A stretch of DNA of 64,000 bases from Mesocentrotus franciscanus (taxonomy: Eukaryota; Echinodermata; Echinoidea; Camarodonta; Strongylocentrotidae): assembly GCA_037976565.1 (NCBI GenBank), contig CP137670.1, positions 16,021,216 to 16,085,215 of the forward strand, read 5' to 3'. The notes under the pieces were generated by a model. That model did not search any database and was not told the origin of the DNA. It was given only the letters and a program-made list of their open reading frames with translations. A program made the position numbers and the translations under genes. Each line of letters starts with the position of its first letter. Position 1 is the stretch's first letter. Shown piece by piece: positions 37,801 through 43,242 of this stretch.

Positions 37801-40490
37801 ACTGCGGTCTCTGTATGGTATCCTAGATCTGACACGCTTGTCATGCATTATGAATATGGCTGACAAGGACTAACGGGGTGCAGAATAGCACATGTACGGG
37901 CGGGCAACCATGGGTAGTTTACTGTAGATGGGTATCTACATGTAGCAACCATGCTGATAGAGGGGGCAGTGGATCGAGTATTAACTGCTCATGCCTAAAG
38001 GTCAAAAGGAGTGCTGAGCATGAATGGTAAAGGGGAAAAACATATCAAACCGGAGCAAAATAAAAGAGAGTGGTGGGCGTTCAGCACTGGAAATTCTCCA
38101 AAAATGCTCTGGTATTTGAAAAAAGAGAACTGAAATAAAAAAATTATAGTACAAACTACAGAGCATAAGAAATTATCATGAGAAAAATAGCTTTACAACA
38201 CCAAGATCACAAAAGCACCTCCAATAAAACAAAAAGGCTAGGGGGTGCACTGGAGGCACCAGGGCATGTGCCTCCCCACAATAAAAAAACAAAGAGAGGG
38301 AGGTGAAGACAACATGAAACATGAAAAGAAAATGATACCGCCCCCTTTTGCACATTCCCATAGATCTCTCAAATGCCCTGTTCTTTCCATCCAAATATCC
38401 TAAAATTTGATGGAAATATTTGAAAGTTGTTTTCATATCTCTAATGGATCACAACAGACAGAGTGAAAGGGCATATCACTCCCTTAAAGTACAAGTCCAC
38501 TCCAAAAATAACTTAGTTTCAATAAAAGCAGAAAAATCAGACAAACCAATCAAAAAAAGTTTGAGCAAAATCGGATAACTAATAAGAAAGTTATGAATTT
38601 TTGAAAAAGTATGTAAAACTATGGAACAATGAGAATCACAACACAAATTGCCAAGATGGTTATCAGTTTGTGACGTCATGTCCTCACAACTTATCAATTG
38701 CTTTATATAGTTTAATCCCATTAATTTCCCTTTTTCCCCAAAACTTGATTTCCCATGCCTTTGCCCAGGTTATATGATTTGTAGGTATCATATTGCGTGC
38801 ATGACATTTCCCAAATTTTTGTATGAATTTTGAAGAATTGATACTATTTTTTTAATATATTTTATTTCATAATTATTGATAGTTTATCAAAATTCCATTT
38901 TTCATGATTTAACTGGAAAAAAATTACTCTTTATTTGTGCATCCACACAAAAACATATTACTAACAATCTAACTTGGATGCTGATGTGAAGAAATAAGAT
39001 TCTTAGGGTGAAAATAGGAAATTTATATTATCAATATAAAGAAAATAATTAGTGGAAAGTGAGGACCATACGTTACAGACTCATGAGTGAGTGAATTCAT
39101 AACTTTCTTATTAGTTATGCGCATCTTTAAAAAAAAAATTGAAAATCGGACGTACAGTTAAAAAAACAATGAAATACATAAGAAATTATCAAAACAAGAG
39201 ATAACATAAGAAATAACCTAGCTCGTCGAATTTTTTTTGTCGCATTATTGTTTCAAATGGTCTAACAAATACATGTAGTGAAAAGAATGCTTAAATATAA
39301 AGAGTATGGGTGGTATTCTGATAGCGCGAACTAAGTTAAGCTCGGCTTAACTAGTTCACACTTTTATGGAGTGCCTGTTGCCAACTCATTTTCCCTGTAC
39401 AGATGATTTTAATCCTGCAATGAAAAGTGTCCAAAAAATTAATTTTGCAATGAAATGGGTAGAAAAGATAATATGAGTATGAACTGAATTTCAATAAAGT
39501 CTTTGGTAGATTATCTTTCTCATGAATATTGAAGGAGGAAGATGAAACCTAGCATTCCATAGAAGTGTGAACTAAAATTCTTGTTTAGTCTGGACTTAGT
39601 CCCGGCTTAACTTAAGAGAATACCACCCTATATGATTTATGGGTAAAAAGGTGAATTTAATGACCTTATTTGCATAAATTACCATAAATATGCAAATGAG
39701 TGAATTTTTCAAAAAATTTAATTTACCATAGTATTCTATACACTTCACTTGACATGCGTGCAAATTTTTGCGGCGATCGGCCGCATTAAGACCTCAAATA
39801 GCCCGGCCTTTTTAGGGTTAAGATGATATGTTCAAGCATGGGAAATTCAAACATGCTAAATGTGAATTAGTTTCCAATGCAATTCCTATGACATACACTA
39901 TGTACATAAAATAGAAATGATTGTTTTTCTTGTCTCTCATAAGCAGGTTTACAGGTTACTTTCACTATGGTTCCTCATCATTGGTTACATCATAGCATTA
40001 TGATAGAGACTAATATAGTTCCAACATGCACACACATACTGTACATTGTACACACTCAAGGTTGAATTCATGGAGCTCCAAATAGTACCCTCCCACATAC
40101 AATCTCTATAGGAGGGAATTATTTCAGCGCTCAATGAATTGAACCTTGAGTGTGTACATGTATGTGTGTGTCATAACTATCTCTTGCAATATTCTATGTA
40201 CAGGCTGCATCAGCTAAAAAATAGTTGCGATTGATCCAAATCAAGTCTGTGAATCAATCACAAGTTTGCAGTCCCATATCTCTTATGTACGTACATGTAT
40301 ATAGTTGCGAATAAGTTGTGATTAATATCAACTTTTTAATATATCCATACATCCTTCTGATGTTGTTTCCTTCATGATGCACTCACCTGAGACTGAAGCT
40401 AAGGTTGCTTAACTCTGGGTCTATCTCCATCTCGCCCGCAAGGACAGACTTGTAGAGTGAGCTATGGGCTATCGTGCTTGTTCCAGACAT
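13854..40490 (-). CDS. FSIP2-like: FSIP2-like flagellar fibrous-sheath protein (multi-exon gene, overall span)
   Basis: Splice-phased exons run from the ATG at 40490 to the TAA at 13854. Residues ~64-80 hold KLP...FTT, 109-115 LHDPHLK, 131-137 GYITPDG, then VKCSLKEFNGYHQYL: the order of motifs I know from the N-terminus of vertebrate FSIP2, an AKAP4-binding scaffold of the sperm-tail fibrous sheath. Residues ~150-387 are a Lys/Arg/Glu-rich coiled coil. The rest is Ser/Arg/Lys-rich with an acidic Glu run, ending DNDQATSED. The visible protein is about 1,230 residues, far shorter than the several-thousand-residue vertebrate protein, so the long vertebrate C-terminus appears absent. Seen: exon chain and motifs. 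Known: the family role. Inferred: a flagellar role here. Three one-base frame breaks in G runs and one exon lost in the N gap need resolving. There are no signal peptide or membrane segments. Confidence 0.75.
13950..14190 (+). mobile_element. SINE-like remnant
   Basis: It shares a GGCACCTGGTAGGA...GAATGCT...GCGCTTTAG-type body and TAATAATAAT-type tails with the B-box-bearing copy at 29827-30060, and so is probably a decayed copy of the same family. It lies just outside the last intron boundary, upstream of the final exon. Confidence 0.45.
14690..15480 (+). mobile_element. element with ~150-bp internal tandem repeats and hairpin ends, copy 1
   Basis: The left end has a TTCGACTGC/GCAATCGAA hairpin and ATGCCTCCGCC; the right end has a GCCTCCGGCTAC/GTAGCGGAGGC hairpin. 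Between them are about four ~150-bp repeats, each with TGACCTTTGACCT followed by a region around GGCTCTGCAAGATACAT. A second copy in the same orientation is at 31098-31838. ORFs of ~100 codons are produced by the repeat and are not genes. Confidence 0.85.
15554..15724 (-). CDS. FSIP2-like: FSIP2-like exon (Pro/Arg/Ser-rich)
   Basis: 171 nt, phase 1-1, acceptor TTTCAG and donor GTAAGT. It encodes EESVQDQKPGAPMPKIKG followed by a Pro/Arg/Ser-rich basic stretch and AEDTALDAGQKML. No known domain. Confidence 0.85.
15765..15913. mobile_element. short MITE (GTTTCACAAA / TTTGTGAAC ends)
   Basis: The left end, CAGGGACCCGTTTCACAAAG, is mirrored imperfectly by TTTGTGAACCCCTGGG on the right. The interior repeats ATGACAAATGACA-like words in both orientations. 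It is of the same general type as 33104-33256 and lies in an intron. Confidence 0.65.
16500..16709 (-). CDS. FSIP2-like: FSIP2-like exon (Ser/Arg-rich)
   Basis: 210 nt, phase 1-1, acceptor TTCTTCCAG, donor GTAAAAA. It encodes AMSNPTLDTAKGSSSLL, then LPRRASLEKENRMERLS and a poly-Ser/Arg/Lys end. RRASL resembles a basophilic kinase site (sequence resemblance only). Confidence 0.85.
17128..17397 (-). CDS. FSIP2-like: FSIP2-like exon with an apparent one-base frame break
   Basis: It opens in phase 0 (VKSAYGSTAGLSISGCKILP...) and closes in a different frame (GSMVMPRPPSGVKPSG...GTQ), which alone fits the next exon. In the first frame a TGA follows HGSRVAW. The change of frame falls in CATGGGAGCCGGGTAGC, and one extra G in the GGG run would join both halves. 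The donor GTTGGG is weak. It is an assembly error or a true lesion. Confidence 0.7.
18089..18606 (-). CDS. FSIP2-like: FSIP2-like exon (largest, Ser/Gln-rich)
   Basis: 518 nt, phase 1-0, acceptor CTTACAG, donor GTTAGT. It encodes DTLPDDNGPTNPETPPEHH..., a Gln/Ser-rich segment, then a basic Ser-rich tail ending SSQSANK. It is low-complexity and probably disordered. An antisense ORF of 92 codons here is a shadow. Confidence 0.88.
18790..19675 (+). mobile_element. element with ~110-180-bp internal tandem repeats (second family)
   Basis: It begins near ACCCTCGCCGGGTA and ends CGTCGGCGAGGGGAAAATAA, giving short inverted ends (CCTCGCCG/CGGCGAGG). Inside are about six diverged repeats, each with TGACCTTTGACC, CGAAATCGAACTTAGGCTG and AAATTTCATTAAAATCCGTC. 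Its structure parallels the 14690 and 31098 elements, but the sequence differs outside the DR1-like word. Confidence 0.8.
20547..20832 (-). CDS. FSIP2-like: FSIP2-like exon with acidic Glu run
   Basis: It encodes ESNLTTSGLEQGASLHHG..., RKESIYASHRPQTPIPSML, then NDEEDEEEEEEEIII and a Glu-rich end; donor GTGAGT. The upstream exon ends in phase 0, which fits an acceptor at GTGAG|GAA (end 20832). The stronger-looking TTATTAG acceptor 5 nt earlier (end 20837) would run into a stop. Acceptor choice is therefore decided by frame, not strength. Confidence 0.75.
20905..21437 (+). mobile_element. LINE 3'-end fragment with (ATTGA)n tail
   Basis: Coding to 21029 reads FQGRFLWNTFP...SASVNEFKRRYKEFLSGKLQ, the short C-terminal motif typical of CR1/L2-like reverse transcriptases. 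A ~270-nt 3' UTR follows, then an ATTGAATTGA microsatellite tail (21300-21437) in place of poly(A). It is truncated at the 5' end and opposite in strand to the host gene. Confidence 0.65.
21736..22299 (-). CDS. FSIP2-like: FSIP2-like exon with two apparent frame breaks
   Basis: It starts VLPSKTSEVGRSQSNG (needs one nt carried in) and ends in another frame, ...SSMKSVEGVTGGAF...RMEQLA, with donor GTAAGT. A middle stretch reads best in the third frame (SRKHGSRKSKKVKSSVG). One extra G in each of two runs, CTCGGGAGG (about 22007) and AGTGGGATC (about 21930), would make one open exon ending in phase 0. The alternative, an intron of about 49 nt ending TATTTTCAG at 21882, is unusually short. Ser/Lys/Arg-rich. 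Confidence 0.65.
22454..22476 (-). CDS. possible 23-nt microexon of the FSIP2-like gene
   Basis: It is flanked by TTGCAG on the 5' side and a weak GTAGGC donor. If two nucleotides are carried in, it leaves one, which fits the next exon at 22299. Only phase arithmetic supports it. Confidence 0.25.
22533..23032. other. assembly gap (500 N) inside the gene
   Basis: Exactly 500 N. Flanking exon phases do not match each other (0 leaving 23129, 1 needed at 22299), so at least one exon is likely missing here. Confidence 0.98.
23033..23090. repeat. 31-bp direct repeat at the gap edge
   Basis: A unit beginning CCAGGTGGTCCCTGTATTAA occurs twice in tandem, and the first copy abuts the N run. The gap probably holds more copies of a minisatellite. 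Confidence 0.8.
23129..23224 (-). CDS. FSIP2-like: FSIP2-like exon
   Basis: 96 nt, phase 0-0, acceptor TTTGAAG, donor GTATGT. It encodes ASEVSPHASLMVANALKNAL then NQLEESQLTEMK, an amphipathic helix-like segment. Confidence 0.8.
23455..23718 (-). mobile_element. LINE C-terminal fragment
   Basis: An 87-codon ORF contains GDCAFSCATPKLWNNLPLDI followed by RKVSSAAVFICLLKTHMF, the C-terminal motif of CR1/L2/Daphne-type reverse transcriptases. The polymerase core is missing. It lies in an intron on the same strand as the gene. Confidence 0.7.
24525..24552 (-). CDS. FSIP2-like: FSIP2-like 28-nt microexon
   Basis: Acceptor TTATAG, donor GTAAGT. It completes an Arg codon and encodes SGSPHVYID, returning the chain to phase 0. 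The exact phase fit on both sides supports it despite its size. Confidence 0.7.
24995..25187 (-). CDS. FSIP2-like: FSIP2-like exon
   Basis: 193 nt, phase 1-2, acceptor CTCTCAG, donor GTAATG. It encodes VVSTGDAPVSIHEVQDSFTL, then VARQLVSTVFKDLRADQEFE and a Trp/Gly-containing acidic end. The helix around VARQLVSTVFKDL is the best-ordered part of the C-terminal half. No named domain. Confidence 0.83.
26609..26662 (-). CDS. FSIP2-like: FSIP2-like small exon
   Basis: 54 nt, phase 1-1, acceptor TTTATAG, donor GTAACT. It encodes GESGINRRRGGPPSVQSS. Basic linker. Confidence 0.78.
26990..27070 (-). pseudogene. decayed copy of the 3' half of the 27383 exon
   Basis: It matches the 3' half and donor of exon 27383-27514 (on the plus strand ACATGTACC-GAGAAGA-ATGGGA, TTATCTG and ATCA-AGC blocks) with many substitutions. 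The GTACATG donor survives, but the reading frame does not. Confidence 0.55.
27383..27514 (-). CDS. FSIP2-like: FSIP2-like exon
   Basis: 132 nt, phase 1-1, acceptor ATATCAG, donor GTACAT. It encodes GRGRFPPINPKLTTNMTTWN and VKDKEGTSSDTTSADKLPPI. Decayed copies of its two halves flank it at 26990 and 27907. Confidence 0.82.
27907..27965 (-). pseudogene. decayed copy of the 5' half of the 27383 exon
   Basis: The segment around GTCGGTTGTTAGCCTAGGGTT, then CTGATATG, aligns with the 5' half of exon 27383-27514 with an internal deletion. No usable ORF remains. Confidence 0.5.
28512..29297. mobile_element. long palindromic MITE (GTATTCAA ends)
   Basis: Left-half blocks (TACTTAAGCCAATAATTTTG, TCTTGATTGGCAGAC, GTGACGTCACAATGC) are mirrored in the right half (CTGCCAATCAAGGCCTCC, TAATTGGCTTAAGTCTGG, GCATTGCGACATCAC). 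Many AAGTATTTTAC words occur in both orientations. There is no ORF. Intronic. Confidence 0.75.
29584..29706 (-). CDS. FSIP2-like: FSIP2-like exon (coiled coil)
   Basis: 123 nt, phase 1-1, acceptor TGCACAG, donor GTAAGT. It encodes DNLAHIRKERQKSALKKEVF and IAEHLEKKVEGLYRKYTAGP. Residues ~347-387, the end of the charged helical region. Confidence 0.87.
29827..30060 (+). mobile_element. tRNA-derived SINE-like element
   Basis: GGGTTTGAATCC at 29858-29869 matches a pol III B box. The body includes GGGTACCAGGTAGTAGTGAG and GAGCGCTATCCAAGAAC and ends in a T/A-rich TTATTATAAT tail. A related decayed copy is at 13950-14190. The A box is not clear. Confidence 0.5.
30113..30260 (-). CDS. FSIP2-like: FSIP2-like exon (coiled coil)
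   Basis: 148 nt, phase 0-1, acceptor TTTACAG, donor GTGATG. It encodes LEEQWTRRELARAKRMMKDR then IKLAQMKEEMNRGVRIREEM and VAKQREKQQ. Lys/Arg/Glu heptad-like helix. Confidence 0.88.
31098..31838 (+). mobile_element. element with ~150-bp internal repeats, copy 2
   Basis: It has the same ends (TTCGACTGC hairpin with ATGCCTCCGCC; GCTACTTTGTAGCGGAGGCAT) and the same internal repeats as 14690-15480, in the same orientation and with independent substitutions. Intronic. Confidence 0.85.
32165..32275 (-). CDS. FSIP2-like: FSIP2-like exon (coiled coil)
   Basis: 111 nt, phase 0-0, acceptor AAATAG, donor GTAA. It encodes AIVKKSLIKTKRTAEEMRRK and EQLKVQRKRMKEEKEMK. Confidence 0.87.
32420..32836 (+). repeat. 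(ATC/ACC) trinucleotide-based minisatellite
   Basis: Long array of CATCATCACCAATACTACCAT-type units mixing (ATC)n and an ACCAATACT core. It stops about 8 nt from the donor end of the exon at 32845, so it occupies the start of that intron. ORFs of ~165 codons (His/Tyr- or Met/Val-rich) are artefacts. Confidence 0.95.
32845..32989 (-). CDS. FSIP2-like: FSIP2-like exon (coiled coil)
   Basis: 145 nt, phase 2-0, acceptor CAACAG, donor GTAAGA. It encodes LSRKLQSDYRKTMIRLLDQR, RKKMALLQSTRQQSEEKHHN and IRMTLEAE. The donor is followed within ~10 nt by the ATC-repeat array. Confidence 0.88.
33104..33256. mobile_element. MITE with perfect 25-bp TIRs
   Basis: The left end begins GGGCCCTGTTTCATAAAACT and the last 25 nt are its exact complement. 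The 153-bp body has no ORF. Perfect TIRs suggest recent mobility. It lies in an intron, 3' to 5' between the exons at 33617 and 32989. Confidence 0.9.
33501..33553 (+). repeat. (CT)n microsatellite
   Basis: Interrupted CT run just below the donor of the exon at 33617. On the gene strand it is a GA-rich purine tract within the intron. Confidence 0.85.
33617..33747 (-). CDS. FSIP2-like: FSIP2-like exon (coiled coil)
   Basis: 131 nt, phase 0-2, acceptor TTTAAG, donor GTAAGT. It encodes LLEERERLNRQRKQSIRKDV, SERDRLIKDSLIKQKK and VREKERK. Strong charged helix. Confidence 0.88.
34330..34419 (-). CDS. FSIP2-like: FSIP2-like exon (family signature)
   Basis: 90 nt, phase 0-0, acceptor CCTTCAG, donor GTAAGA. 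It encodes VKCSLKEFNGYHQYLKSVQL then EKITQERKRM, the V-C-L-E-N-Y-QYL pattern that follows GYIT in FSIP2 N-termini. Confidence 0.9.
34721..34879 (-). CDS. FSIP2-like: FSIP2-like exon (family signature)
   Basis: 159 nt, phase 0-0, acceptor CCTAG, donor GTAAGA. It encodes LHPTPDDLDFDPVAAGLF, CEYQSLHDPHLKSHY and DRLIKSGYITPDGM. SLHDPHLK and GYIT are the best diagnostic words for the family in this window. Confidence 0.92.
35645..35795 (-). CDS. FSIP2-like: FSIP2-like exon (Pro-rich N-terminal)
   Basis: 151 nt, phase 2-0, acceptor AATCAG, donor GTAAGT. It encodes TPFYLGHEKLPGPLPPLPAW, MLDTPMYSKLPMVPAPKG and KIVLFTTGLCKK. KLP...FTT matches the FSIP2 pattern. A dead copy lies at 37901-38045. Confidence 0.9.
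35979..37831 (+). repeat. 53-bp VNTR, about 35 units
   Basis: The unit runs GAGCTACAGTACCCATGGAC, then TG(C/G)GGTCTCTGTATAGTATC and CTAGCTCTGAGTA. Units are almost identical apart from one C/G position: G in units 1, 4, 5, 7, 12, 14, 25, 26, 31 and 34, C in the others. TAGCTCTGAGTAGAGCTA is a hairpin spanning each junction. It lies in the intron between the exons at 40387 and 35795. Decay is confined to the last few units near 37.6-37.8 kb. Confidence 0.97.
37901..38045 (-). pseudogene. dead duplicate of the 35645 exon
   Basis: About 145 nt match exon 35645-35795 and its upstream intron flank on the same strand. The CTCAG acceptor is kept, but the frame reaches a stop after about five codons, and the KLP...FTT part and donor are missing. 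It lies just beyond the VNTR, so the VNTR separates an exon from its own duplicate. Confidence 0.8.
38481..39125. mobile_element. foldback element, family 1, copy 2
   Basis: It starts CCCTTAAAGTACAAGTCCAC and carries the same ~115-nt terminal repeat as 2374-3150. The interior is in the opposite orientation relative to that copy. The right terminal repeat is truncated after ATAACTTTCTTATTAGTTAT. Intronic. Confidence 0.8.
39308..39628. mobile_element. MITE (GGGTGGTATTCT ends)
   Basis: GGGTGGTATTCT at the left is mirrored by AGAATACCACCC at the right, with inner AAGTTAAGC/GCTTAACTT and GTTCACACTT/AAGTGTGAAC pairs. About 320 bp, no ORF, intronic. Confidence 0.8.
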
Positions 40491-40511
40491 CTTTAACTCA
40501 GTCTGAAGAAC
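40387..40511 (-). CDS. FSIP2-like: FSIP2-like first coding exon
   Basis: 125 nt, acceptor TTTCAG at 40512, donor GTGAGT. ATG at 40490 begins MSGTSTIAHSSLYKSVLAGE then MEIDPELSNLSFSL. The 21 nt above the ATG are open, so an upstream start is not excluded, but the acceptor implies a leader exon. Confidence 0.8.
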
Positions 40512-41764
40512 CTGAAAGATCAAAGGTCAATTGATATTCATAAAATGCCATCTGGATTTACATGTACATGTTTGGTATTTAAAGTAATTGAGAGTAGAGA
40601 CTTGAGACCACCGAGCTTCAAGTTTATTGAGCTTGATCAACCCTGTAACTTAGGATTGAAGAGAAAGTACACTTTTGGCATCAACTTGGCTTTTAAAACA
40701 AAAAGCTTAAAACTGAAAGAAGTGGATCAATGAAATTTAGAGGAAAATGTGATAAAGAATAAGAGAGGTATACATGTACTTTAGGCATTGTACATGTACA
40801 TGTAAATATTCAAAGTTGAAAATGACAAAACACAAATTGACAACTCTGTGAAGTGATTTTTGAACACCTCTCCAACTTGTTCTGTGTGATACTGATAGGG
40901 AAACCTAGGCTATATGTCTGTACACATAGGTCTAGATTCAACTTGAAATGGAACATCCCCTCCAGAACATAACATTTCTTCAACAATGAAAATGGAAATT
41001 TACAGAATTTTCAGTAAAAAGCAAATATTAGGAGAGATGCTCAGAAGATTTGCCTGCATCCTCATTGTGTATTTGATTGATCACAACTATAAAACTGATG
41101 TCTTAATTCTTTAATTTGGGTTAAACACATTGTTGTCAAACTTAATTCATTTTTCATTATGCTTTAAAAAAAAAATACAATCTATTTACAGGGTGGGAAT
41201 GCATCACCTCCAGAGGCTATATTGAAGTTGGGGTTAAACTAAATAAAAATGGTACTAGACTACTAGTACTAGTCTTTTAACTCTTTGACTGTTGATTTTT
41301 TGTTGTTGGCTGAGCTGTGATTATTTTAGTTCCTCAAACTGTTAATAAAGTAAGGGCATGCATGCTCTTTTAAGGCAAGACCACGAAGCAAGAAAAAACA
41401 TGCACAGACTCACACAGCCTAACAAACTGTGTAACTTGTAAGTGTAACTGTAAGTAATGCAGGCATTAGAAAGAAATATAAGCATTTGGTATGGACTAGA
41501 TAGTAGATGATAGATCTAGATCTATGGGGAATTCTTTAGTTAAATTGAGATCTGTCAACTCTCCCCATACACAGATGGTATCCCTTGCTCTTCAATCTCT
41601 GTATTTATATACACTCTAAGAGGCGTATAGTTGAGCCAGATCAAGGCAGATGTAGATCTAGTCTCAGTGGAACAACCGCCGATGAAGAAGAGACTGAATT
41701 CAATTAGCTTCACTGAAAGTTTTACTTTCAGTCTAGTAATCAGCTTCAGTTCAGGCGTGTGACT

Positions 41765-41828
41765 AACTCCAGGGAGCTCCGACTTCGACTTCGGCGTCGG
41801 CGTCGGAGCTCCCTGGACTGGAGTTAGC
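41765..41828. repeat. short perfect hairpin CTAACTCCAG...CTGGAGTTAG
   Basis: Arms CTAACTCCAGGGAGCTCCGAC and its near-complement surround TTCGACTTCGGCGTCGGC. The same CTTCGGCGTCGGCGTCGGAG core and TGGACTGGAGTTAG tail occur at about 7699-7745. Confidence 0.7.
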
Positions 41829-42206
41829 GTGTGACAGTAGTATGCAGTATCACCCAAGCCCAAGGCCATACCCCAGCCCAGGTACCGTATCCTAACAAAA
41901 TGTTGAGGTAGAATAATACAGGTACAAAACCATACGCTTCAACTATTCCAAAGCTTTTGTAATCTCAATCGCGATACATTAAAAAATTCCTGTGCACTCG
42001 CTCATTACACCCGAAATGCTGAGCGGCTACTGCGACATGTTTACGTTTACCGGGGAGGTAGGCCTAGGCCGCTAGGCGCATCTATTACACGGTGATGCAT
42101 GCTGATGACCGCTCGCTAGCCTACTGCTCCACTACAGTGTACACAACACGTCGTTTTTATTTTTGCAGCCCGGTACAAAAATATATATCAAAACATTTTT
42201 GCTTAC

Positions 42207-42295
42207 CTTTATTATTCCAACCTACGTTCAATTTCATCTCCGAGATTGGATTGATGATTAGATTACATATGTTGGCTGGTTTCCAGAAATAACCC
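42207..42295 (-). promoter_or_regulatory. candidate 5' leader exon of the FSIP2-like gene
   Basis: AATAAAG followed by a strong GTAAGC donor at 42206-42201 on the minus strand. Any ORF through it stops soon after joining the exon at 40511, so it would be non-coding. A TGACGTCAC (CRE-type) site near 42383 lies just upstream. The boundary at the 5' end is a guess. Confidence 0.35.
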
Positions 42296-43242
42296 CCTAA
42301 TTATGTTGAATATAGGCTTGAATTTGCCGCCTTCCCCCACCCAATGGATCTCGTTTGTTTACGTTGAAAAAGCACATGTGCTGTGACGTCACAAGCGTAA
42401 TTTGAACAGACACTGGATGATGACGTAACGAGTTTAAGAATAAACTTTTTCAATGAATATTCATTAATTATTCTTTTCAGCCGCCAAATCCAGCCGCCAA
42501 ATTAATAGTAAAAAGAAAGGCGTTGGTGATTATAGTCAGTTCTTAACTGATTGCCATTCCAAAAAAACAACAACAACAACAAACCAGTTAGGTTCGGGGC
42601 GGAGGGGGAGGGGTAGTATGTTGACATCATACAATAAACTTTATCAGAAAGCTATATAGGTAACCATATCAAAATATTAAAAATAATATATATTATGAAT
42701 TGAATTTCTTTAATTACCACCACTGAAACCATTGAAACAAAAGATAAATAAATGTACAATGACAATGTCAATATAACATAAATGTAAGCATGACATGAAT
42801 TAAAATACATGTTCTACAGCGATATTCATTATAAAAAACAAATAATAAGTTTTAAGTAAATTTTGTGTCAAGAGTAAAACAACAAATGACTATTTACAAT
42901 GAGTTTGTGAACGATAGTAAAATAGAGTCAGAAATAGCACATGTGCTAGTTAAGCCTGACTTTCGTTATATAAAACCTAAAATAAAGTTTTGTCTAAGAG
43001 TAATTTTGTGAGCTTTTTACGAAAGGAGGTTCTTGATCTCTCCATTCTTAGATCAGTAAGAAGCATAATTGCTCACTACCCCCTCCCCACTGATCGAATT
43101 TTCGGGTGCAAAAAAAAAAATGTGCTCACTCCTCCCCCTCCACTGAGCGATTTTTCGGCCGGCGCGATTTTCAAATCCCCTCGTCTAAGAAATCCTGGAT
43201 CCGCGCCTGCCAAAAATTACTTCCAACAAACGAAACAGAAAA

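Noticed and set aside
35979..37831. Regularly spaced direct repeats that could suggest a CRISPR array
   Set aside because: The whole 53-bp unit repeats, with no unique spacers, in a eukaryotic intron. It is a VNTR.
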